Shown piece after piece: positions 1 to 5,749 of a stretch of DNA of 7,772 bases; position 1 is the first letter of the stretch; each line of letters starts with the position of its first letter. This DNA is from CAG-1000 sp964545285 (GTDB lineage: Bacteria > Bacillota_I > Bacilli_A > RF39 > UBA660): positions 1-7,772 of the forward strand of contig CAZJEW010000045.1 in assembly GCA_964545285.1 (NCBI GenBank), given 5' to 3'. The notes under the pieces are model-generated. The model made no database searches. It saw only the letters and a list, made by a program, of their open reading frames with translations, and had not been told where the DNA came from. The position numbers and the translations under genes were made by a program.

Positions 1-111
1 AAATCATTCCACTGAAGTTAATGCTTTAAGCGACAATATTTGTAGATAATTATCTTTCGTTTATTTATATAATAATTTTTATAAATAAGTGATAAAATAT
101 TTTAATATAAT

Positions 112-140
112 TTGAATTAATTTAATATTTATGTTATATT
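112..140 (+). promoter_or_regulatory. Sigma-A type promoter of the DUF1292-like gene
   Basis: A -35 box TTGAAT (112-117), a 17-base spacer and a -10 box TATATT (135-140) with an extended TGn (132-134) are visible. The expected transcription start is near 147. This fits the downstream start at 170, because an ATG at 131 lies inside the promoter itself and would not be transcribed. Confidence 0.6.
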
Positions 141-169
141 ATTCTAGTAAAGATTTAAAGGAGAAGTGT

Positions 170-433
170 ATGTTAGAGAAAAATACTACTATTACATTAG
201 ATAATGGTAAAAAGTATTCTGTTCTTAGAACGATAGAATATAATGATAAACAATATGCATTAATAACTGATTTTGGTGGTGAAAATAACGTTATTGAAGT
301 TGAAAAAGATGATAAAGGAATATGTGTTTCTTTAATTAGTAATCCTAAAGAAGAAGAAATTATTATTAATAAGTTCTTAAAGGATAGTTTAGAAGATTTA
401 AAGAATTATAAAGATAATAAAGGTGAACAGTAG
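170..433 (+). CDS. Small DUF1292-family (YrzB-like) protein
   Basis: An 87-residue acidic and lysine-rich protein. I chose the ATG at 170 because AAAGGAG (157-163) lies six bases upstream. The in-frame ATG at 131 lies within the promoter and has no ribosome binding site. The N-terminal pattern, a short strand, 'LDNGKKYSVL', then 'IEYNDKQYALI', followed by a charged segment and 'IEVEKDDKG', matches the usual layout of DUF1292 proteins. These are small proteins of Bacillota with no defined function, often found near alaS, ruvX and mltG. There is no signal peptide or membrane segment, so it should be cytosolic. The stop codon TAG lies inside the terminator hairpin. The family assignment rests on recognition of the pattern only, because the protein is short and the sequence divergent. 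Confidence 0.7.
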   Translation: MLEKNTTITLDNGKKYSVLRTIEYNDKQYALITDFGGENNVIEVEKDDKGICVSLISNPKEEEIIINKFLKDSLEDLKNYKDNKGEQ

Positions 434-444
434 TTCACTTTTTT
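419..444. terminator. Bidirectional terminator between converging genes
   Basis: A hairpin with stem GTGAAC (423-428), loop AGTA (429-432) and stem GTTCAC (433-438) is followed by six T on the plus strand. The A-run on the left extends the stem through a G-U pair. Read on the minus strand, the same hairpin is followed by a T-rich tail, so it may also stop yigZ. The plus-strand stop TAG (431-433) and the minus-strand stop TGA (437-435) both fall within it. Confidence 0.75.
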
Positions 445-782
445 ATTAGCATAGAACTTACTTTAGTATATGCTCTTGTAAGTGGTCCACTTCCTAAAAG
501 TATTCCTCCAAAGTATCTTATTACTACAATCATTACATTATTTAAATCATTTCTATTTATTACTTCTAATAATCCTCTTGTTGTTCCATTTGGTTCTTTA
601 TCTGAATAACTTCTTTCTATAGATCCAATTTTATATGCATATACTATATGTTTGCATTTTTTATTTTCTTTTTTTAATTCATTTAAAATAATAGTTATAT
701 CTTCTTCTTTATTAATATTGTAAATATAACTATAAAATTTTGATTTTTTAATTTCTAAATAACTTTTATTAATCTCATTCAT
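435..782 (-). CDS. yigZ: Short YigZ/IMPACT-family (UPF0029) protein
   Basis: A 115-residue protein equal to the N-terminal UPF0029 domain of the YigZ/YvyE family. Visible signatures are SKFYSYI (14-20), the HIVYAY strand (45-50), a segment near 60-75 resembling the family SDGEPSGTAG motif (here SDKEPNGTTRG), and the hallmark VVIRYFGGILLGSGPL (86-101). Typical family members have about 200-215 residues and a second C-terminal domain (DUF1949). Here the frame ends in TGA and the following bases are antisense to the neighbouring gene, so this is a one-domain form and not a frameshift. Biochemical function is not settled for the family; the eukaryotic relative IMPACT binds GCN1. No Shine-Dalgarno sequence precedes the ATG, and the best -10 box is six bases upstream, so translation may be leaderless. 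Confidence 0.85.
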   Translation of the reverse strand: MNEINKSYLEIKKSKFYSYIYNINKEEDITIILNELKKENKKCKHIVYAYKIGSIERSYSDKEPNGTTRGLLEVINRNDLNNVMIVVIRYFGGILLGSGPLTRAYTKVSSMLIKK

Positions 783-788
783 ATATAA

Positions 789-817
789 ATTATAATATAA
801 ATTATTAATCTTTTAAA
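789..817 (-). promoter_or_regulatory. Probable yigZ promoter giving a leaderless or nearly leaderless mRNA
   Basis: On the minus strand, TTTAAA (817-812), a 17-base spacer and a perfect TATAAT (794-789) stand only six bases before the ATG at 782. The normal start distance would place the 5' end at or within a base of the start codon. An alternative -10, TATATT (799-794), would give a leader of about five bases. The region is AT-rich, so chance matches are possible. Confidence 0.45.
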
Positions 818-833
818 TATATTTTGGTATAAT
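805..833 (+). promoter_or_regulatory. uvrC promoter (extended -10)
   Basis: A perfect TATAAT (828-833) is preceded by TGG (825-827), an extended -10 element. A weak -35 (TTAATC, 805-810) lies 17 bases away. The transcript should start near 840, giving a leader of about 25 bases. It overlaps the divergent yigZ promoter, so the two may compete. I see no LexA-type box in this 82-bp gap. Confidence 0.5.
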
Positions 834-864
834 ATTTGTAGAAAGGTTTACTATAGGTAAAATT

Positions 865-2619
865 ATGTTTAAAAAAGAACTTGCTAATGTTCCTAAAAAG
901 AGTGGATGCTATCTTATGCATAATAGTGATGGTGTAGTTATTTATGTTGGAAAAGCTAAAATTTTATTTAATAGACTTAAAAGTTATTTTAATGGAAGAG
1001 TTACTGGTAAGACTAAAAAACTTGTTTCTGAAATAGCATATTTTGAATATATTGTTACTAATAGTGAAACTGAAGCTTTTATATTAGAACTTAACCTTAT
1101 TAAAAAGTATGATCCTAAATATAATATATTACTTCGTGATGATAAAACTTATCCTTATATTGAATTTACTAATGAAAAATTTCCTCGATTAATAGTTAAA
1201 AGAGAAATTAATATTAATAAGAAACATAGTCATTTATTTGGTCCTTATCCTAATGTATATGCTGCAAGAAGACTTGTAAATTTAATTAATAGACTTTATC
1301 CTTTAAGAAAGTGTAATTCTGTTCCTAAAAAGGTTTGTTTATATTATCATATTGGAGAATGTTTAGGTTATTGTGAGAATCCTAATATTGATATTTCTTA
1401 TCTTAATAATGAGATATTATCAATTCTTAATGGTAATGATAAATTATTAATTAATAAGCTTAATGAAAAAATTGAATTAAATTCTAAAGTTATGAATTAT
1501 GAAGTTTGCAAAGAACTTAAGGATGATTTCGATTATATTGATTATGTTTTTAAATCTCAAAGTGTAGAAATTTCTGATTCTATTAATAGGGATATTATTA
1601 ATTATTATTTTAATAATTCTTATATTTGTATAGTTATATTGTTTTTAAGAAATGGTAAAATTGTTGGTATGAATAATAAAATAATTCCAGTTATTAACGA
1701 TATTAAGGATACTTTAGAATACTATATTTCATCTTTTTATTCTAAAGGTAATATTGCTCCTAAAGAGGTTATTGTTCCTCTTATAGTTGATAAAAATATG
1801 CTTTCTTGTGTTATTAATTCTAAAGTTATTAATGTATATAGAGGTGATAAAAAGAAAATATTTGATATGGCTTATAATAATGCTAAAATTAGTTATGAAA
1901 ATGACATTAAACTTATCTATAGTAATGAAGAGATAACAGAAAATGCTAATGAAGAATTAAAAACTTTATTGGATTTAGATAAATTACATATTATTGAAGC
2001 ATTTGATAATTCTAATTTATTTGGAACATTTACTGTATCAGGAATGGTTACATTTATTGATGGTATTCCTTCTAAAAAAGATTATAGAAAATTTAAATTA
2101 AGTTTTGATAAGAATGATGATGTTGCTTCTATGAAAGAAGTTATTTATAGAAGATATTTTAGAGTATTGAATGATAATTTAATTAAACCTGATTTAATAA
2201 TTGTAGATGGTGGATCTAATCAAATTAATGCTTGTAAGGATACTATTAATTCGTTAGGTTTGAATATTAAAATTATTGGAGTTAAAAAGGATAGTCATCA
2301 TAGTCCTGTTACTATTGTTGATGATTCTTTAAATGAAATTTCTATTGATAAGCATTCTAATATATTTAGATTACTTTCTAGAATTGATGAAGAAGTTCAT
2401 AGATTTACTATTAATTATCATAAAGAAATTAGAAGCAAAGGAAGTATATCAAGTGTTCTTGATAATATTAATGGATTAGGTGAAGTTAGGAAAAAGAAAC
2501 TAATAAAAAAATATGGAAGTGTTTCTAAAATGAAAGAAGCTTCCATATATGATTTAAATCAAATATTACCTTTGAGTGTAGCAGAAGAATTAAATGAATA
2601 TTTAAATAATTTCAAATAA
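865..2619 (+). CDS. uvrC: Excinuclease ABC subunit C (UvrC)
   Basis: Makes both incisions in nucleotide-excision repair after UvrB has bound the lesion; cytosolic. It has 584 residues, normal to slightly short for the family. Domains in order: GIY-YIG nuclease at about 11-95 (CYLM at 15-18, IYVGK at 26-30, R37, catalytic E75, N87); four cysteines C150, C158, C166 and C170, the spacing expected for the UvrC iron-sulfur cluster; a degenerate UvrB-binding (UVR) helix pair at about 195-228; the RNase H-like nuclease with candidate acidic and histidine residues D381, D419, D448 (in IIVDGG) and H512; and tandem helix-hairpin-helix DNA-binding motifs at about 528-580. All key residues appear intact. 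The start ATG at 865 is preceded by a weak AGGT (855-858) six bases away and begins right at the conserved N-terminus. No uvrA or uvrB is visible nearby, and no clear terminator follows on the plus strand. Confidence 0.97.
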   Translation: MFKKELANVPKKSGCYLMHNSDGVVIYVGKAKILFNRLKSYFNGRVTGKTKKLVSEIAYFEYIVTNSETEAFILELNLIKKYDPKYNILLRDDKTYPYIEFTNEKFPRLIVKREININKKHSHLFGPYPNVYAARRLVNLINRLYPLRKCNSVPKKVCLYYHIGECLGYCENPNIDISYLNNEILSILNGNDKLLINKLNEKIELNSKVMNYEVCKELKDDFDYIDYVFKSQSVEISDSINRDIINYYFNNSYICIVILFLRNGKIVGMNNKIIPVINDIKDTLEYYISSFYSKGNIAPKEVIVPLIVDKNMLSCVINSKVINVYRGDKKKIFDMAYNNAKISYENDIKLIYSNEEITENANEELKTLLDLDKLHIIEAFDNSNLFGTFTVSGMVTFIDGIPSKKDYRKFKLSFDKNDDVASMKEVIYRRYFRVLNDNLIKPDLIIVDGGSNQINACKDTINSLGLNIKIIGVKKDSHHSPVTIVDDSLNEISIDKHSNIFRLLSRIDEEVHRFTINYHKEIRSKGSISSVLDNINGLGEVRKKKLIKKYGSVSKMKEASIYDLNQILPLSVAEELNEYLNNFK

Positions 2620-2672
2620 AAAGGAGACCTACTTGATTCACAATTATAAGCGCCGTGAATATTTCACCCTCC
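2618..2672 (-). ncRNA. Candidate small structured RNA, antisense to the uvrC tail
   Basis: Between uvrC and dnaB, 2650-2675 is strikingly GC-rich compared with its surroundings. On the minus strand a consensus-like promoter (2707-2679) predicts a 5' end near 2672. The transcript would begin GGAGG and reach CUCC (2626-2623) followed by five U (2622-2618). GGAG at the 5' end pairs with CUCC at the 3' end, with one extra G-U pair, so the ends close a stem just before the U-run, like a small self-terminating RNA. Inside, one AUUCAC segment can pair with either of two GUGAA segments. The U-run overlaps the uvrC stop codon on the other strand. The closing stem is only five pairs, which is weak for an intrinsic terminator. 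I do not recognise an RNA family, and no useful reading frame is present on this strand. Confidence 0.4.
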
Positions 2673-2675
2673 GCG

Positions 2676-2698
2676 TTAATATTATCAAATAATATTAA
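2676..2698. repeat. Perfect AT-only inverted repeat overlapping the small-RNA promoter
   Basis: Two 10-base arms (2676-2685 and 2689-2698) are exact reverse complements around a CAA centre. It covers the -10 box and most of the spacer of the minus-strand promoter, and lies about 16 bases before the -35 box of dnaB. No T-run follows on the plus strand, so it is not an ordinary terminator there. It could be an operator, or a chance dyad in AT-rich DNA. Confidence 0.55.
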
Positions 2699-2707
2699 AA
2701 ATGTCAA
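2679..2707 (-). promoter_or_regulatory. Consensus-like promoter for the candidate small RNA
   Basis: On the minus strand there is a perfect -35 TTGACA (2707-2702), exactly 17 spacer bases, and a -10 TAATAT (2684-2679) preceded by TGA, an extended -10. It is a better match than the promoters found for uvrC or dnaB. No protein-coding frame follows it, which is the main reason to suspect an RNA gene. It is back-to-back with the dnaB promoter; the two -35 boxes are seven bases apart. Confidence 0.55.
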
Positions 2708-2714
2708 AAATTCT

Positions 2715-2742
2715 TTTAAATATTATATATTTTTAGTATAAT
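2715..2742 (+). promoter_or_regulatory. dnaB-dnaI operon promoter
   Basis: A -35-like TTTAAA (2715-2720), a 16-base spacer and a perfect TATAAT (2737-2742) are present. Transcription would start near 2749, just at the ribosome binding site, giving a leader of only about 15 bases. An upstream in-frame ATG at 2743 directly abuts the -10 box and so cannot be the start. Confidence 0.5.
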
Positions 2743-2763
2743 ATGTTTAAAGAGGTAAATATT

Positions 2764-4050
2764 ATGAAGAAGATTCCATTATATCCAGCAGATATTTATC
2801 AAGTTCTTGATAAAAGTTTATTAAGTGAACATGATAAATTAATATTAAATATGTTATATATGCCTATTATAGGTAATATAGCTATTTCTTTATATTTAAA
2901 ACTTCAAAGTGAAATATGCAATTCTTCATATGTTTCTTCAGAACTTACTCATCATCATTTAATGACTAGTATGAGTTTAACTCTTGATAATATTAAAGAA
3001 GCTAGAATTAAATTAGAAGGTATAGGTTTAATTAAAACTTATTACATGCAAGGTAATGTAAATTATTATATATATGAACTATATAGTCCGGTGTCTGCTT
3101 CTGAATTTTTTTCTCATCCAATATTTAATGTAGTGTTATATAATAATGTTGGAAAAACTGAATATAATAGACTTATTGATTATTTTAAATCTCCTCATAT
3201 TTCTTTAAAAGATTATGAAGATATTTCATATTCTTTTGATGAAGTTTTTAAGTCATCTAAATACACTGAAATGGAATTAAATGGTGAAGATATTACTTCA
3301 AAGAATAGACTATTATTAGATTATGAATTCGATTATAATTTTGATATATTAGTATCTTCAATACCGAAGAATATGTTTAATGAAAAGTGTTTAAATAAGA
3401 TTAATAAAGAATTAATTATTAATTTATCTTTTTTATATGAAATAGATCCAGTGTCTATGGCTGATTTAATTAGAGCTTCTTTAAATGAAAAAGGTAATAT
3501 TGATAGAGATGAATTAAGAAAGAATTGTAAAAAATATTATCAATTTAATAATGATAATAGGCTTCCTAGTTTATTATTTAAATCTCAACCAGAATATTTA
3601 AAAGATATTGATGGAAACAATAGTAAGAGAGGAAGAATTATTAAAGTATTTGAAAGTATGTCTCCATATGAGTTCCTAAAAAGTAAATATAAAGGTGCTA
3701 AACCTACCGATAGGGATATGTCAATATTAGAGAATCTTCTTATAGATGTTAAACTTAATCCTGCAGTAGTTAATGTTTTAATAGATTATGTTCTTAGAAC
3801 TAATAACAATAAATTAATTAAATCATATGTTGAAACTATTGCTGGTCAATGGAAAAGGAGTAATATTGAAACTGCTTTAGAAGCAATGCAAATAGCTGAA
3901 AAGGAACACAAGAAAAAACATAAAACACAAGAGATTAAGTCTAATAAAAAAGAAATTATACCAGCTTGGTTTAATGAAAAAATTGAATCTAGCAGTGAAA
4001 CTGAAAATAATAATGATTTTAAAGAATTTATCGAGGAGTTTAGAAAATGA
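2764..4050 (+). CDS. dnaB: Replication initiation and membrane attachment protein DnaB (Bacilli type)
   Basis: The Bacilli DnaB protein (not the helicase) works with DnaD and DnaI to load the replicative helicase at oriC and during restart; in B. subtilis it associates with the membrane. The protein has 428 residues from the ATG at 2764, which has AAAGAGG (2749-2755) eight bases upstream. The N-terminal winged-helix-like region (about 1-130) includes 'LYMPIIGNIAISLYL' (31-45), typical of this family. The C-terminal DnaB/DnaD domain (about 295-380) carries SPYEFLKSKY and the conserved YVETIAGQW motif (355-363), followed by a lysine-rich helix, a linker, and a short acidic tail with a WF pair near 402. 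No transmembrane segment is apparent. It is followed at once by dnaI with a four-base overlap, the arrangement known from B. subtilis. The symbol refers to the loader component and should not be confused with the helicase DnaB of E. coli. Confidence 0.93.
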   Translation: MKKIPLYPADIYQVLDKSLLSEHDKLILNMLYMPIIGNIAISLYLKLQSEICNSSYVSSELTHHHLMTSMSLTLDNIKEARIKLEGIGLIKTYYMQGNVNYYIYELYSPVSASEFFSHPIFNVVLYNNVGKTEYNRLIDYFKSPHISLKDYEDISYSFDEVFKSSKYTEMELNGEDITSKNRLLLDYEFDYNFDILVSSIPKNMFNEKCLNKINKELIINLSFLYEIDPVSMADLIRASLNEKGNIDRDELRKNCKKYYQFNNDNRLPSLLFKSQPEYLKDIDGNNSKRGRIIKVFESMSPYEFLKSKYKGAKPTDRDMSILENLLIDVKLNPAVVNVLIDYVLRTNNNKLIKSYVETIAGQWKRSNIETALEAMQIAEKEHKKKHKTQEIKSNKKEIIPAWFNEKIESSSETENNNDFKEFIEEFRK

Positions 4051-4952
4051 AAGAATTAAAAAATACCGCTAATAAAAGTAGAAGATATATGAATGATAAC
4101 TTAAGAAAAGAGTTTCTTTTAGCAACTAAATCAGAGAATTTTACTAAAATGTGTTCTAGACTTAAATGTGATGAAAATACTCTTATGAAATATACATCTT
4201 TATTAGAAGATAGCACTAATGAACTTAAAAATTGTAAGAATTGTAAAGGTATCGAGTATTGTAAAAATAAAAATTATGGTCATGTATTTTATCCTAAATG
4301 TTATAAAGATATTATTGAATTTGAATATATTCCTTGTAAATATTTTAAAAATGATATTAAAAAAAATAATACTAAATTTTTTGAAACTCCTAAGGTATTA
4401 AGAAATGCTAATTTAAGTGATTTAATCAATGAAAAGGAAAGATTAGGTATTATTAAGTATATTAAAGAGTTTCTTAAAAAGAAAGTATCTAATGAGCCTG
4501 TAAAAGGACTTTATTTGAGTGGATCTTTTGGTAGTGGTAAATCTTATGTTTTAAGTGCTTTATTAAATGAATTATCATTAAAGGGTTACTCTACAGTAAA
4601 TGTTTATTATCCCACTTTACTTCAAAAGATTAAATCTTCTATTGATGATGGGTCTTATGAAGATATTTTAGATGAAATATGTATGTGTGATATATTATTA
4701 TTAGATGATATGGGTGCAGAAAATAATACTTCTTGGTCTAGAGATGATATATTAGGAACTATAGTTCAATATAGAATGGATAATGAATTAACTACTTTTT
4801 TTACATCTAATTATTCAATAGATGAATTAGAAAATCATTTAATAGATGCTGGTAAATCAGGAAAAGATCCTATTAAAGCTAGAAGAATTATAGAAAGAAT
4901 TAAAAATTTAACAGTTGAAGAAAAATTAATTAGTAAGAATAAAAGAAGCTAA
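4047..4952 (+). CDS. dnaI: Helicase loader DnaI
   Basis: AAA+ ATPase that loads the replicative helicase hexamer (DnaC in B. subtilis) on DNA with DnaB and DnaD; cytosolic. It has 301 residues, normal for the family. The N-terminal helicase-binding domain has a likely zinc site C63, C66, C72 and H79 (C-x2-C-x5-C-x6-H), close to the C3H site described for B. subtilis DnaI; further cysteines are at 85 and 97. The ATPase part shows Walker A GSFGSGKS (159-166), Walker B LLLDD (217-221), sensor-1 FFTSN (251-255), and a C-terminal R279/R280/R284 cluster that may hold the arginine finger. The start ATG overlaps the dnaB stop in ATGA (4047-4050), with GAGGAG (4033-4038) eight bases upstream inside dnaB, so translation is probably coupled. 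The stop is TAA. Confidence 0.96.
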   Translation: MKELKNTANKSRRYMNDNLRKEFLLATKSENFTKMCSRLKCDENTLMKYTSLLEDSTNELKNCKNCKGIEYCKNKNYGHVFYPKCYKDIIEFEYIPCKYFKNDIKKNNTKFFETPKVLRNANLSDLINEKERLGIIKYIKEFLKKKVSNEPVKGLYLSGSFGSGKSYVLSALLNELSLKGYSTVNVYYPTLLQKIKSSIDDGSYEDILDEICMCDILLLDDMGAENNTSWSRDDILGTIVQYRMDNELTTFFTSNYSIDELENHLIDAGKSGKDPIKARRIIERIKNLTVEEKLISKNKRS

Positions 4953-4954
4953 TT

Positions 4955-4983
4955 TTGACAATCTGTAATATATATGTTATAAT
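4955..4983 (+). promoter_or_regulatory. Full-consensus promoter before the 230-residue gene
   Basis: TTGACA (4955-4960), exactly 17 bases, TATAAT (4978-4983), and an extended TGT (4975-4977). All twelve consensus bases match, making it the strongest promoter in the window. It begins three bases after the dnaI stop. The predicted transcript starts near 4990. Confidence 0.85.
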
Positions 4984-4990
4984 ATTACAG
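4963..4990. promoter_or_regulatory. 28-bp dyad, candidate operator over the promoter
   Basis: The arms CTGTAATAT (4963-4971) and ATATTACAG (4982-4990) are exact reverse complements separated by ten bases. The dyad covers the spacer, the -10 box and the likely start site of the consensus promoter. This is where a dimeric repressor would block RNA polymerase. No T-run follows, so it is not a terminator of dnaI. The regulator is unknown and none is encoded in the window. Confidence 0.55.
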
Positions 4991-5016
4991 CATTTATATG
5001 AAGGGGGATGTGCTTT

Positions 5017-5709
5017 ATGAATGGTAACTCAATAATTGGTAATATATTTTTAGTATATGTTGTAACTCAATTAATATCAACAGCTTATGGTTTAACTGTT
5101 ATAGGTGCATTAAAACCTATAATCGAAGAAAAACTTAAAGACAAAGGATATGAAGAAAAAAATAAAAATAGTTTATATGTTTTTAATGAAAAAGCAGCTG
5201 CTATATTAAAAGGATTTATTCCATTTTATTATGGATTAAAGGGTGTAAAGCTTGTTGAAAGTAAAGAATCCATAAATAGAGCAGTAGATGAAGAAATTGT
5301 TTCAGGGAATTGGTTAACTCATGATGAGCAAAGAAATATATTTGAACAAACTGAATTAGAAAAAGATGATGAAAGTATATTTAAACCAATGTCAAAAATT
5401 CAATTTGAAAAACCTGAGCCATATAGAGCAAGACCTTCTGATTACACTCTTTATGATACATATGAAACACCTGTTGAATATGCAACTAGAGAAATGAGTG
5501 AAGATGATTCTTTAAGAATAACTCCTTTTGAAAGTAATACTAATATTAGTACAATTACCCATACTGAAGTTACTTCTAAAGATGTTGCTAAATTTATTGC
5601 TGAATTATCTACAGATGAATTAAGAAATTTAAGAGATAAAATTGATTCATTAATTAAAATGAATGAATCAAATAATTATAGAATGTTACTTGAAAAGGAT
5701 ATTGCATAA
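5017..5709 (+). CDS. Uncharacterised protein with hydrophobic N-terminus
   Basis: A 230-residue protein I do not recognise. The start at 5017 is preferred: the purine-rich AAGGGGG (5001-5007) lies nine bases upstream, while the in-frame ATG at 5008 touches that site. Residues about 5-31 form a hydrophobic stretch (NIFLVYVVTQLIS) likely to be a membrane anchor or uncleaved signal. A weaker hydrophobic segment at about 59-75 (AAAILKGFIPFYYG) could be a second pass or amphipathic helix. Residues 85-175 are polar, acidic and rich in Y, P and E, probably flexible. Residues 186-218 look like a charged helix pair (KDVAKFIAELSTDELRNL). It lies between dnaI and thrS with its own consensus promoter and dyad. 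In B. subtilis other genes (ytxB, ytxC) follow dnaI; I see no clear similarity to them. No terminator separates it from the thrS leader, so its transcripts may run into the T-box. Confidence 0.8.
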   Translation: MNGNSIIGNIFLVYVVTQLISTAYGLTVIGALKPIIEEKLKDKGYEEKNKNSLYVFNEKAAAILKGFIPFYYGLKGVKLVESKESINRAVDEEIVSGNWLTHDEQRNIFEQTELEKDDESIFKPMSKIQFEKPEPYRARPSDYTLYDTYETPVEYATREMSEDDSLRITPFESNTNISTITHTEVTSKDVAKFIAELSTDELRNLRDKIDSLIKMNESNNYRMLLEKDIA

Positions 5710-5741
5710 TTTAATATTTTGTGGTAATATTCTTATATAAT
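5702..5741 (+). promoter_or_regulatory. Possible promoter of the thrS leader
   Basis: Two overlapping candidates exist. One has TTGCAT (5702-5707, across the preceding stop codon), 17 bases, and an extended -10 TGG-TAATAT (5722-5730). The other has TATAAT (5736-5741) with no good -35. Either would start the RNA just before the T-box Stem I. Transcription from the upstream gene is an alternative. Confidence 0.35.
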
Positions 5742-5749
5742 TAATTAAT

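Noticed and set aside
2..49. A short open plus-strand frame of 15 codons running in from the left edge to TAA, possibly the tail of an upstream gene
   Set aside because: Too short to recognise; the peptide does not resemble RuvX or AlaS ends, which often precede DUF1292 genes. Minus-strand frames here are closed.
61..88. Inverted repeat TTATTTATA/TATAAATAA with a 10-base loop
   Set aside because: All A and T with no following T-run; expected often in such DNA. Not supported as a terminator or operator.
131..169. Upstream ATG extending the DUF1292-like protein by 13 residues
   Set aside because: It falls inside the promoter's -10 region, so it would not be transcribed; the ATG at 170 has an ideal ribosome binding site.
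425..436. GAAC-N4-GTTC, which resembles the Gram-positive LexA (SOS) box
   Set aside because: It is the stem of the terminator between two converging genes, with no promoter nearby, and lacks the outer C and G of the full box.
2620..2692. Riboswitch controlling dnaB on the plus strand
   Set aside because: The best dnaB promoter (2715-2742) lies downstream of this segment, and no recognisable aptamer motif was found; twister, preQ1 and T-box patterns were considered and do not fit.
2743..2763. Upstream ATG extending DnaB by 7 residues
   Set aside because: It directly follows the TATAAT box, and the would-be codons include the ribosome binding site for the ATG at 2764.
4219..4401. 60-codon open frame on the plus strand
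   Set aside because: Lies wholly inside dnaI in another frame and has low-complexity I/L/K/N composition; a by-product of AT-rich coding sequence.
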